Shown here in pieces: positions 39,310 through 47,858 of a stretch of 64,000 nt of DNA (positions within the stretch are counted from its first letter, which is position 1; each line of letters opens with the position of its first letter). The stretch covers positions 559,014-623,013 of the forward strand of contig NZ_LN868937.1 of the NCBI RefSeq assembly GCF_001244735.1, read 5' to 3'. The translations under genes were made by a program, and so were the position numbers. Under the pieces are notes generated by a model that was not told the DNA's origin, searched no databases, and worked only from the letters and a program-made list of their open reading frames with translations. The stretch comes from Bacillus andreraoultii. GTDB lineage: Bacteria; Bacillota; Bacilli; Bacillales; Caldibacillaceae.

Positions 39310-39731
39310 AATATTTTTATCAAAGGAAAATTTTTTTAGTAAACCTCTTAAAAAGAGAGAAATACGAAAGTAAACTATTTAAGACTTTTAGCAAACATTT
39401 AAAATTACAGTTTAGGAGGTAAATATTCAGATGAATTAAGAGGCTTAAAGATTATGTGTAAAGCAATACCTACAAAAGTTTTTTTTTCATCAAGTGAAAA
39501 TTTTTTTGGTAAACCTCTTAAAAAGAGAGAAATACGAAAGTAAACTATTTAAGACTTTCAGCAAACATTCAAAATTACAGTTTAAGAGGTAAATATTCAG
39601 ATGATGAATTAAGGGCTTATAGGGTATGTGTAGAGTAATACCTACAAAGGTTTATTTTCATCAATGAAAATTTTTTTAGCAAACCTCTTAAAAGGAGAAT
39701 TTCCAGTAAATTTTTAGTTTAGGAGGTAAAA
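39310..39731 (+). repeat. three tandem copies of a gene leader
   Basis: The segment AAATTTTTTTAGTAAACCTC through to AGTTTAGGAGGTAAATATTC occurs at about 39310-39430 and 39490-39605. A shortened third copy ends in the ribosome-binding site of the gene at 39732. Each copy has an AGGAGG-type site followed by ATG, but in the first two the ATG is followed within a few codons by a stop. The unit is 160-180 bp. It may be iterons, a copy-control leader or a recombination product. Confidence 0.65.
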
Positions 39732-40199
39732 ATGCAGGTAAAAGAACTAATCCGAATGGTAAATGAAGAAGGAAAGAGTATTTACAATATAAGTGAATCT
39801 GAAGGATTTTCAAGAGGCACTTTACGGCAGCGGTTAATAAAATTCGGCTATAAATTTGATGATGAGAGTAAAAAGTGGTTTTATACAGGAACAAATGAGA
39901 TTGAGCCACTAGATTATGAAATTTGTTATCCGTCAAAAAGTAAACAACAACCGACCGCTAATTTAAAGAATTCAATAGGGGCAGAAAGCACAGATTTTTT
40001 TACAGCATTGCTTCAGCTCCCGCTTGAAAGTAACAAGGTTACCAACTCATTCAAAACTGATAAAGCACTTGTAGATCGTATGAAGAAATTCATCGAGCAG
40101 GTGTCATTACCAGTAGGGAAAATTTATTCTTTAGCAGTTTATGAGTTTCTTGAAAAATATGAACCAATTTTGAAGGAATTGAAAAACAGTAAAAAATAA
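39732..40199 (+). CDS. plasmid-type DNA-binding regulator
   Basis: The protein has 155 residues. The N-terminal 50 residues (K-E-L-I-R-M-V-N-E-E-G-K-S-I-Y-N-I-S-E) form a helix-turn-helix; the C-terminal 50 (T-D-K-A-L-V-D-R-M-K-K-F-I-E-Q-V) look like a helical dimerisation domain of copy or partition regulators. AGGAGGT precedes the ATG at the end of the third leader repeat. Its position ahead of the initiator gene suggests control of replication. Confidence 0.55.
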   Translation: MQVKELIRMVNEEGKSIYNISESEGFSRGTLRQRLIKFGYKFDDESKKWFYTGTNEIEPLDYEICYPSKSKQQPTANLKNSIGAESTDFFTALLQLPLESNKVTNSFKTDKALVDRMKKFIEQVSLPVGKIYSLAVYEFLEKYEPILKELKNSKK

Positions 40200-40281
40200 A
40201 GAAAACTATAAAACGCTTGTTTGCTGAAAGTCTATATCTATCAAAGTAAAAACTATATATTCATTTAAAGGAGGCGATAAC

Positions 40282-41208
40282 TTGCAGAAAAAAGTTTGGA
40301 AAGTAGCAGTTGTTAGAGAGGAATTAGTTGTTATAACAGGAAATTATATTAAAGCAATACTATTAAATCAACTTATTTATTGGTCAAAACGTGTTAAGGA
40401 TTCTAATTTGTATTTCTTAGAGGAAAAGAAACGAATGCAACTAGAAAGAGATAGCGATGATTCTCCACTTAGTTATGGCTGGATTTATAAGAAAGCAGAA
40501 GAGTTATCAGAGGAAACAATGTTAAATTTAAATGAAAAGACAATTAGAACTTATTTAAAAGAGCTAGATGATATGGGATATATAGCCCAAAGAAGAAATC
40601 CAAAATATAAATGGGATCGGACAATCCAATATCGTGTTAATCTGACAAAAGTCATCGAGGATTTGAACAGAATAGGATACCACATTGAAGAGTATATAAT
40701 GCTCTTACCAAGTGGAAATTTTTCCAATTCGAATGACAATAATTCTGGAGCAATACCAGAGATTACTTCAGAGACTACTTCAGAAACTATATCAAATACT
40801 TCTTCAGAGAAGGAGGATGGGCCGGATTTAAATAAAAATTTATCCTTTGCAAAAATTAGTAAGTTATATTTAGAACTAAGTAATCGAAATAAACTAACTG
40901 TTAATGACCGTACAGCTATTGAAGCAGTCTTAGAACAAAGTTACCCAATAAATGAGATCTTAGACTTGACGAAAGAATGTTTTGCTGGATTTAAACAAAA
41001 GTATTCTGGAGATAAAATCAAATCATTTCAATATGTAGCAAACTACATTTTTAATAATGCAAAAACAGAACAGGAGGAGTTTCAAAATGGACGGAATTCA
41101 ATCAATTATGGAAAACTTGAAAACAAAGGTGAGTCAATCTTCAACAAAGTTACAGAAAGAGCAGGTATTGACGGAGGATGGACTAGAAATCTTGAATGCG
41201 ACTTCTAA
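40282..41208 (+). CDS. replication initiator (DnaD/RepA-like)
   Basis: The protein has 308 residues. The N-terminal half, with I-K-A-I-L-L-N-Q-L-I-Y-W-S and N-E-K-T-I-R-T-Y-L-K-E-L-D-D-M-G-Y-I, is a winged helix as in phage and plasmid replication initiators. A Ser/Thr/Glu-rich linker (about residues 155-180) leads to a DnaD-like helical domain ending in S-F-Q-Y-V-A-N-Y-I-F. The start is TTG with AAAGGAGG upstream. It overlaps the loader gene downstream, as initiator and loader genes often do in phages. Confidence 0.72.
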   Translation: MQKKVWKVAVVREELVVITGNYIKAILLNQLIYWSKRVKDSNLYFLEEKKRMQLERDSDDSPLSYGWIYKKAEELSEETMLNLNEKTIRTYLKELDDMGYIAQRRNPKYKWDRTIQYRVNLTKVIEDLNRIGYHIEEYIMLLPSGNFSNSNDNNSGAIPEITSETTSETISNTSSEKEDGPDLNKNLSFAKISKLYLELSNRNKLTVNDRTAIEAVLEQSYPINEILDLTKECFAGFKQKYSGDKIKSFQYVANYIFNNAKTEQEEFQNGRNSINYGKLENKGESIFNKVTERAGIDGGWTRNLECDF

Positions 41209-41956
41209 TTGTCCATATGGTAAATGCGACGGAAGTGGGTTAATGCATCTTGTTAATAAAGATAAAACAGAATTTGCAAGAACTTGTGATTGTATTGTTA
41301 CAAGACATTATCAACGAAAAATTCAATCAGCAAAGATACCTGATGAATATAAAAATGTCTCTGTTAATTCATTTGATACTAATATTTATGTGAATCAACG
41401 AGATAAACAAAAAGCTTTATATGCTAAAAGAGTCGCTATAAAATATGTTGAAATGTTTACGGATATGAAAGATAAAGGAAAAGGTTTGTTCTTATATAGC
41501 AATACAAAAGGGTCTGGAAAAACCCATTTAGCTATCAGCATAACAAATGCATTAATAAAAAAGTATGATGTAGAATCATTATATATTTCTTCTGTTAATT
41601 TGCTTAATGAAGTAAAGAAAACCTTTCAGGAAAAATCAGAGAATGGAACATACGAGCTGGTTAATACATTTAAGCGTGTCCCATTATTAGTTATTGATGA
41701 CCTTGGTGTAGAAAACGTAACACGTTGGTCAGAGGAAATGTTGACACAAATTCTTGATGAGAGACTGGGATTTAAAAGACCGACAATTATAACATCTAAT
41801 TTTAGTTTCGAAGAATTATCAAGGGAATATCCAGCAGGACGCGTAGGTAGCAGAATTGAAAAGATGACATTTCCAATTCCAATGCCTGAAGAAAGTGTTC
41901 GTTTACTTAAAGCCCAGCAGGAGAATGAAGAACTTGCAAGACTATTTTTTAAATAA
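41087..41956 (+). CDS. DnaC/DnaI-like helicase loader ATPase
   Basis: About 289 residues. An N-terminal cysteine cluster (C-P-Y-G-K-C-D-G-S-G then C-D-C) is followed by an AAA+ domain with Walker A S-N-T-K-G-S-G-K-T-H-L, Walker B L-L-V-I-D-D-L-G and sensor I-I-T-S-N-F. Such proteins load the replicative helicase on an origin opened by the initiator. CAGGAGGAG lies 7 nt before the ATG, inside the end of the initiator gene. Confidence 0.87.
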   Translation: MDGIQSIMENLKTKVSQSSTKLQKEQVLTEDGLEILNATSNCPYGKCDGSGLMHLVNKDKTEFARTCDCIVTRHYQRKIQSAKIPDEYKNVSVNSFDTNIYVNQRDKQKALYAKRVAIKYVEMFTDMKDKGKGLFLYSNTKGSGKTHLAISITNALIKKYDVESLYISSVNLLNEVKKTFQEKSENGTYELVNTFKRVPLLVIDDLGVENVTRWSEEMLTQILDERLGFKRPTIITSNFSFEELSREYPAGRVGSRIEKMTFPIPMPEESVRLLKAQQENEELARLFFK

Positions 41957-42104
41957 TGTATGACAATAAGGCCTTTTATGTATTCGGGATAAATCAACTA
42001 AAGATAACTAGTTTAACAAGGGAAAAACCTATAGGGAAGTGATAGAAGATAAGGACTTAATTGATGTGTTGATGCATCCTTCTATTAAATTTCATGTTTT
42101 TCCC

Positions 42105-42470
42105 TTATGTGTCTATAGAAGATGAAATAAATTCTTCCAGAAGATCTTTTAATAATCGTTGCTGATTTGGAGTGAGTCTGATACCTCTGTAGTAAAGGGC
42201 TTGATTATCTTTAAATAAACTATATAAATCTTGAGACAGAGGCAAAGATGCATCCACATAACCCGCTTTTTCCATCAAGTGTTCATACGTTACATCAAGT
42301 GCCATATGAAATTGTTTTAATAATTCTGGAGAAGGTATTCCCTTTTTTCCAGTTTCAATTTGAGAAATATAAGCATTGCTGACACCTAATTCAGCAGCTA
42401 ATTCATCAATAGTAAGTCGCTTAGCTTTTCTCAGAGTACGTAAATATTGACCAAATTCTTTTGAATTCAA
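42105..42470 (-). CDS. XRE-family repressor
   Basis: The protein has 121 residues. L-R-T-L-R-K-A-K-R-L-T-I-D-E-L-A and G-V-S-N-A-Y-I-S-Q-I-E-T-G form a lambda-repressor-type helix-turn-helix; the C-terminal part is a helical dimerisation segment. It is divergent from the gene at 42609, so the 140 nt between should contain its operator. Likely keeper of the quiescent state of the integrated element. Confidence 0.85.
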   Translation of the reverse strand: MNSKEFGQYLRTLRKAKRLTIDELAAELGVSNAYISQIETGKKGIPSPELLKQFHMALDVTYEHLMEKAGYVDASLPLSQDLYSLFKDNQALYYRGIRLTPNQQRLLKDLLEEFISSSIDT

Positions 42471-42608
42471 AGATATTCACCAACCAAAAACCTTCCTTTG
42501 CAGAAGCAAGGAAAGGAGATTATAATCATAACTATGAGTTAATTACTTTTAACAAATAGTTAATAACGAAGTGTTTAAAGTTATTTCTAACAATGAAAGG
42601 AGTAAGTA

Positions 42609-42911
42609 ATGAAAACATTATCTAGTATCAATCCTTATATTGACGCAGTTACCTTTTTATTTTCTAATCATAGCAAATTACAATCTTATTTGACAGAGGA
42701 ATTTATTAATATTTATGAAGGAATTATTGAAGAGGATAAATTACGAAGGTTAGCCAAATCTTGGTCACGTAGTGAAAAGTTTGTTTTAAACTTGGCTCTT
42801 CACCTATATTCTGGACAAGGAAAAATCGATTTAAACGATATAGACTATTTGGATTCAGAAAATAAACGGCTTGTTATGGAGGCGCTGAAAATAAGGCTTA
42901 AAGGAATTTAA
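42609..42911 (+). CDS. protein of unknown function (100 residues)
   Basis: It is helical and has no known motif: M-K-T-L-S-S-I-N-P-Y-I-D-A-V-T-F-L. GAAAGGAG precedes the ATG. It is divergent from the XRE repressor and so probably under its control, in the place where phage-like elements carry an antirepressor or early gene. Confidence 0.6.
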   Translation: MKTLSSINPYIDAVTFLFSNHSKLQSYLTEEFINIYEGIIEEDKLRRLAKSWSRSEKFVLNLALHLYSGQGKIDLNDIDYLDSENKRLVMEALKIRLKGI

Positions 42912-43074
42912 TAGTAGAAAGTCGAAATTCATAGTTGATACTTTGAAATGAATCCAGAAATGTTTACCTTTCTGGATTATACATAAAATTAGTCGTAGAA
43001 TTATGATTCTAAGACAAATGAGGTAAATTAAGACGGATTATTGGTCGTAGAATTTTAAAAAGGCTTAATGAGGA

Positions 43075-44015
43075 TTGTTCGTAGAATTATTTTATTCTTG
43101 GATGGGAGAGAATGAAAACTATATTGATCCATTTGTTCATTATTTATATGAAGAAGCGAAAGACGAAAAGACGATTACTGCTTACCGTACAACAGTTACA
43201 CATTTTCTGAAATGGAAAGAAGAGATTTACGGGGACTATAATATTGATGAAACACGTCCCATTGATATAAAAGAATATACTAGCTATTTAAAACATCAAT
43301 GCAAACGGAAACCAGCAACCATAAATAAATATATTGCTGCATTAAAGGTTTTTTTGCTTTTTTATTTGATCAAGGTCTGGTTAAGGACAATCCGATGACT
43401 CGTATCAAGATTGAATCATTGAAATATGCTAATAGTTCTAATGAAACAAAATGGTTAACTAAAGAAGAACAAGACTGCTTCATCAGTTATGTTCAATTAG
43501 AACAGAATGAATTTAAGCGACTGCGTAATCTTGCAATTATCGATTTAATGTTGTATGCAGGACTACAAGTGCATGAAGTTTCTTCATTAGAAATAGATGA
43601 TATTATAACCAAGGAAAAAGACCTTAGAGTGATTATTCGTTCTGGTAAGGGAAATAAATTTGCAATTGTAATGCTTGTTCAGAAGCACGCTAAAAATTTA
43701 CGAAAATGGTTAAAGTATCGAAAAGGTCTTGAAAAGAAAATACATAAGGAATCCACCCGATTATTTGTATCGGAACGTTCCCCGTTTTTATCTGAAAGAG
43801 GAATTCAAAAGATGTTGAATAAATATGCCCAGCTGGCAAATATGGAAAACATCACCCCACACCGCTTCCGTCACAGTTTTTGTAAAAACCTTGCGAATTC
43901 TGGAACTCCTATTGATATTATAAGAAAGTTAGCCCGGCATGAGAGCATTCAAACAACCGTTATTTATGTTGATTCATCGCAGGAGGAACAGATTGAAGCG
44001 TTGAGAAGGATGTAA
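43075..44015 (+). pseudogene. tyrosine recombinase/integrase (XerC/D-like), frameshifted
   Basis: The first frame (43075-43398) is the core-binding domain, starting near M-G-E-N-E-N-Y-I. The second (43395-44015) is the catalytic domain with Y-A-G-L-Q-V-H-E-V (glutamine where arginine is expected), T-P-H-R-F-R-H-S-F and A-R-H-E-S-I-Q-T-T-V-I-Y-V. They are joined by a -1 shift near 43345-43355 (A-L-K-G-F-F-A-F-L-F-D-Q-G-L). With a broken frame and the missing arginine it is probably inactive. A fragment of a related gene is at 47602. Confidence 0.75.
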
Positions 44016-44115
44016 CCTAAATAAATGTATATTAATGGTTCATTAAAAAATAAATTGATGTATTTCACTCAATTAAACTATGGTAATATAAGGAGGATGA
44101 AAGGAATGTAGATAT

Positions 44116-45126
44116 ATGAAAAAGTCATCGATATATATTTATGCTTCTTTACTTTTTATCTTATTTTTTGACTTGTGGGTTGAAAATTCAGAACAGGCGA
44201 AAAAATTTTTTGGCTTTTGGATTGAACCTTTAGTGGATGAACCAAAATTTTCAGTAGTATGGACTATCTTAATAATTGTTGCAATAATAATATACTTTAA
44301 AAATAAGATTGATGAAAAAGAAGAAGATAGAAGAGAATTAGAAAAAACTCTAGAATCTGAAATGGCTATTTTAGTCATGGCTAATAAAGAATTAAATAAA
44401 TATAGGTTACAAGATAATCTTATGATTATTTTAAATAAATTCGTACAACAGAATGCATATGTTAATGCTGTTCAGTGGTATCATTATGAGGAAAATAATA
44501 TACATGGACAAACTAAATTTAAGTTAAACTATCAGTACGGATCGGTAGTGGAAGAGGTTAATTTAAATGCAGTACAGCAAATATATTATCAATGTGATAC
44601 ATCTACTTTAAAGGAATTTAGAAAAGCAAAACGAATATATAATATAGAAGGAAATCCTGAACTATTAGTTGAGTTTATTATCAAAGTTTATAATATGATT
44701 GCTAATAAGAAGGATAATATGTTGACTCAAAAGGATGCAGTATTATGCTCACTAATGATTATATCTTTTGAAATAATTGAAAAAGATTATGGTTTGGTTT
44801 TTGAGGAATTTTCCGGGCCAAATGCGAGGAAATTCCAAAAGTTAATAGATAATAATCGCATTGGAATATTGAGAGCAGCCTTGATGGAAGACGAGTACTA
44901 TTCTTTCACACACACGAGGGAAAATGAAAAGTTTAACCGCCAATATATATCCCGGTTGGTAAAAGCTGGGGATGAAAGTGTGGTTTTCACTATTGTATTA
45001 GATTCAAGTATATTAGAAGAGGAAAAATATGAAAGTTTAATGTTAAATATTGCTATGGATTTTGAAAAACTATTAAAAAATCTAGAAAAGTTGTATAATA
45101 GAAATAATGAAGGAGCAGGTGAATAA
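44116..45126 (+). CDS. membrane protein with a cytoplasmic coiled-coil and C-terminal domain
   Basis: The protein has 336 residues. Two membrane segments (I-Y-I-Y-A-S-L-L-F-I-L-F-F and W-T-I-L-I-I-V-A-I-I-I-Y-F) are followed by a charged coiled coil (about residues 65-100) and a soluble domain of about 235 residues without a known motif. Architecture resembles a membrane sensor, but no kinase or cyclase signature is present. A tiny ATG...TAG frame after AGGAGG lies just upstream. The small basic protein gene starts 1 nt after its stop, so they are co-expressed. Confidence 0.6.
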   Translation: MKKSSIYIYASLLFILFFDLWVENSEQAKKFFGFWIEPLVDEPKFSVVWTILIIVAIIIYFKNKIDEKEEDRRELEKTLESEMAILVMANKELNKYRLQDNLMIILNKFVQQNAYVNAVQWYHYEENNIHGQTKFKLNYQYGSVVEEVNLNAVQQIYYQCDTSTLKEFRKAKRIYNIEGNPELLVEFIIKVYNMIANKKDNMLTQKDAVLCSLMIISFEIIEKDYGLVFEEFSGPNARKFQKLIDNNRIGILRAALMEDEYYSFTHTRENEKFNRQYISRLVKAGDESVVFTIVLDSSILEEEKYESLMLNIAMDFEKLLKNLEKLYNRNNEGAGE

Positions 45127-45127
45127 T

Positions 45128-45283
45128 ATGCCAAGAAAAACAAATAATAATCAGCGAGAATTATTGATTAAAAGATTAAATGAAGCAGGCATGAAAGTTC
45201 ATTCTGGAAAAAAGGTACCAAAAAAAGGTGAATATTCAGGGATAATTGGTAAAAGTAAAAAAGTTTTAGAACTAAAAATTTAA
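45128..45283 (+). CDS. small basic protein, copy 1
   Basis: Fifty-one residues: M-P-R-K-T-N-N-N-Q-R-E-L-L-I-K-R-L-N-E-A, then G-E-Y-S-G-I-I-G-K-S-K-K-V-L. It is strongly basic. GGAGCAGGTG precedes the ATG inside the end of the membrane protein gene. The protein at 47191 is clearly related (R-L-N-x-x-G-x-K-V, Y-S-G-x-I-G). The family is not recognised; nucleic acid binding is plausible from its charge. Confidence 0.6.
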   Translation: MPRKTNNNQRELLIKRLNEAGMKVHSGKKVPKKGEYSGIIGKSKKVLELKI

Positions 45284-45290
45284 TTAGTTT

Positions 45291-47135
45291 AAAAAGAGGC
45301 TGGGACAAAACTCCAGTAAAATAAAAATTAAGGCGTTGGAGCTTACACTAAAAAGTGTAGACCCAACGCCTTTTTTGTCACAATTCTAGTAAACAAAAAG
45401 GGCACCTTTTGATAAAATTAAAGTGACGAAACAATAATTTTGGAGGTGCCCTTATGTTTAAACATTATAACATGAATCAAGTAGTTTTACCGCTAAATTT
45501 AGAAATTAAGTTGAAAGAAAACGATATTGCTTTTGCGATCAATGATCTTGTCGAGAGTATTCCCGAAGAAGCTTTCGAGGACTTCATACGACAAACCGGC
45601 CGTCCCGCGTATCATCCTCGTATGATGTTGAAAGTCATTTTGTGTGGATATACGCAATCCGTGTTTTCCGGCCGTAAAATAGAAGCTTTATTACAGGATA
45701 GTATCCGCATGATGTGGCTAGCTCAAGGACATGAACCTAGCTATCGCACCATCAATCGCTTCCGTTCTAATCCACTCATTGAAAACATCCTACGTGAATG
45801 CTTTGTCCAGTTCCGAAATCAGCTCGTGGAAAAGGAATTGATTGAAGAGGAAGCCATTTTTATTGATGGTACAAAAATTGAAGCAAACGCAAATAAGTTC
45901 ACCTTTGTATGGCGGAAGTCCATTGAAAGATATAGTGATAAGCTAATTGAAAAGTCCAATCAACTGTATGATGAGCTGCTAGAGAAGGAGATCATCCCAG
46001 CAATAGAGCGAGAAAAGGAAGAGGAACTTTCCGTCAAAGAAATGGAAGAAGTAGTCGAAAAGTTAGACGAGAAAATCGAGGAATATAATAAAAAGATTGA
46101 AGTATCTGAAGTTGGGAGTGAACGGAAAAAGCTCCGTTCCGAACGCAAATTACCCATACAATCTCGGAAGCAATGGATGGATTACATTACTCGCAAACAA
46201 AAGTATCAAAACGATATGGAGATTTTCGGTGATCGCAATAGTTACTCAAAGACGGACCCAGATGCGACGTTTATGCGCATGAAGGACGACTACATGAAGA
46301 ACGGTCAATTGAAAGCTGGTTACAATGTCCAAATTGCGACGGAAGGTCAATATGTGCTCGCTTACGATGTTTTCCCAAACCCGACCGATACACGCACTTT
46401 AATTCCTTTTCTCGACACGATTGAAGAAAACTTTTTCGAGCTTCCGGAATTCATTGTCGCGGATGCAGGATATGGTAGCGAACAGAATTATGAAGATATC
46501 ATCGAGAATCGAAATCGAACGCCACTTATTACATACAATCAATATCGAAAGGAGAAGAAAAAGAAGCATAAGGACAACGCTTTTCATGTAGATAATTGGG
46601 AATATAATGAGGACGAAGATACTTTTCTGTGCCCAAATGGTCGGAAAGTACGATTTAGCCATCATTCCAAACGAACAGACAGGTACGGATTCACCCGTGA
46701 ATTTAAAGTGTACGAGTGTGAGGACTGTTCGGATTGTCCACTCCGCGATTTATGCACGAAAGCAAAAGAAGGGAACAACCGAAAAGTCTACATGAATGAA
46801 AAGTGGGAGTCCCAAAAAGAATATGTACGTACGAAGCTTTCAGACGAGAAAACTGGTGAAATTTACGGAAAACGTAAAATTGATGTAGAACCAGCGTTCG
46901 GTTTTCTGAAGGCTAATTTAGGTTTCACTCGTTTTTCCGTCAGAGGAAAACAGAAAGTGAAAAATGAATTAGCCTTTGCGTTGATGGCGGTGAATATGAG
47001 AAAAGTCACCGCCATCAGCGGTAAAATAGTGACGAGAAATGGAAAAACCCCACAAAAAAGGTTCCAAGCAAATTTTTTATTGCCTGGAACCTTTTTATAT
47101 ACTACTTTTGGCTAGTTATGTCCCAGCCTCTTTTT
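45291..47135 (+). mobile_element. IS1182-family insertion sequence
   Basis: Left end AAAAAGAGGCTGGGACAAAA; right end TGTCCCAGCCTCTTTTT, its inverted repeat. The single transposase gene lies between. A strong hairpin (AAGGCGTTGG ... CCAACGCCTT, 45332-45373) stands before the transposase and insulates it from outside transcription. I could not identify a clear target duplication. Confidence 0.85.
45454..47115 (+). CDS. IS1182-family transposase
   Basis: The protein has 553 residues, apparently intact. The N-terminal R-P-A-Y-H-P-R-M-M-L-K-V-I-L is the DUF772 region; I-F-I-D-G-T-K-I-E-A-N carries the first catalytic aspartate, F-I-V-A-D-A-G-Y-G-S the second, and V-E-P-A-F-G-F-L-K the last acidic residue. 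A C-terminal zinc-like cluster (C-E-D-C-S-D-C-P-L-R-D-L-C) is usual for IS1182. TTGGAGGTG precedes the ATG. Confidence 0.92.
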   Translation: MFKHYNMNQVVLPLNLEIKLKENDIAFAINDLVESIPEEAFEDFIRQTGRPAYHPRMMLKVILCGYTQSVFSGRKIEALLQDSIRMMWLAQGHEPSYRTINRFRSNPLIENILRECFVQFRNQLVEKELIEEEAIFIDGTKIEANANKFTFVWRKSIERYSDKLIEKSNQLYDELLEKEIIPAIEREKEEELSVKEMEEVVEKLDEKIEEYNKKIEVSEVGSERKKLRSERKLPIQSRKQWMDYITRKQKYQNDMEIFGDRNSYSKTDPDATFMRMKDDYMKNGQLKAGYNVQIATEGQYVLAYDVFPNPTDTRTLIPFLDTIEENFFELPEFIVADAGYGSEQNYEDIIENRNRTPLITYNQYRKEKKKKHKDNAFHVDNWEYNEDEDTFLCPNGRKVRFSHHSKRTDRYGFTREFKVYECEDCSDCPLRDLCTKAKEGNNRKVYMNEKWESQKEYVRTKLSDEKTGEIYGKRKIDVEPAFGFLKANLGFTRFSVRGKQKVKNELAFALMAVNMRKVTAISGKIVTRNGKTPQKRFQANFLLPGTFLYTTFG

Positions 47136-47190
47136 TTTATGTATAGCATATAAATGTATTGGATATAAACATAGTGAGGTGCATTTTCTT

Positions 47191-47355
47191 ATGTGTTATA
47201 AAGATGACTTTGAAAAAAAAAGATCATATATTATTGAACGCTTGAATAATGAAGGAATTAAAGTTAATAAAGGCAAAAGAAAACCAATAAATAGACAATA
47301 CTCTGGAGTTATTGGAAGAGGGAGGAAATTATTGAGATTAAATATCCCTTACTAA
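47191..47355 (+). CDS. small basic protein, copy 2
   Basis: Fifty-four residues: M-C-Y-K-D-D-F-E-K-K-R-S-Y-I-I-E-R-L-N-N-E-G-I-K-V, then Q-Y-S-G-V-I-G-R-G-R-K-L-L. It is a paralogue of the protein at 45128, and the two flank the IS1182 element. GTGAGGTG precedes the ATG. The IS probably landed between tandem copies of this gene. Confidence 0.55.
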   Translation: MCYKDDFEKKRSYIIERLNNEGIKVNKGKRKPINRQYSGVIGRGRKLLRLNIPY

Positions 47356-47601
47356 TCATTTCTTGATTATCCAACATGAAAGAAAATTTTAAAAAGTAGA
47401 AGAAAAAGTCTATAAATGCTTTATTCGCTTCTTCATTATTGTTTATTTCTGTTTCTTATTCTTCAACCATTCTTTTTTTATAAATACGTTACCATAAATA
47501 ACTTGCCCAAAACTTTTTACCCAACAATCCACTAACCTCTTTGTATGTAAACGATCTCTTTTCAAATCTGTTCTGTGTACCAAAAGATGTTAAATTAAAA
47601 G

Positions 47602-47756
47602 GCACAGCTGGCATAAAGAAAATACCACTCACACCGATTACGTCACAGTTTTTGTAAAACTATAAAATAATAAGGAAGCTGGCCCGACATGGGGGCATTC
47701 ACACAACTGCTATTTATGTTGATTCATCACAGGTGGAACAGATTGAGGCGTTATAA
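47602..47756 (+). pseudogene. fragment of a second tyrosine recombinase gene
   Basis: The DNA closely matches the 3' end of the integrase at 43829-44008 (CAGCTGGCA, CACACCG, CACAGTTTTTGTAAAA, TTTATGTTGATTCATC), with small deletions. Only the last part of the catalytic domain with the tyrosine region remains. The region 47356-47601 shows no intact gene; a coding-like remnant on the minus strand at about 47455-47590 is possible. Confidence 0.65.
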
Positions 47757-47834
47757 AAAAGGGGATATTGGCCAAACACTTTTTGTAAATCTTGTGGATT
47801 ACTGTTTGGAACCGACGTAATCCCCTTTTCACCT
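47755..47834. terminator. large hairpin terminator
   Basis: AAAAGGGGAT pairs with ATCCCCTTTT, with an inner CCAAACA / TGTTTGG, between the integrase fragment and the convergent nuclease gene. Confidence 0.6.
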
Positions 47835-47858
47835 CTTTTTAACATTAATTTCCTTTCT

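Noticed and set aside
39310..39731. A CRISPR array
   Set aside because: Only three long repeats of 160-180 bp with no uniform spacers; they are gene-leader duplications.
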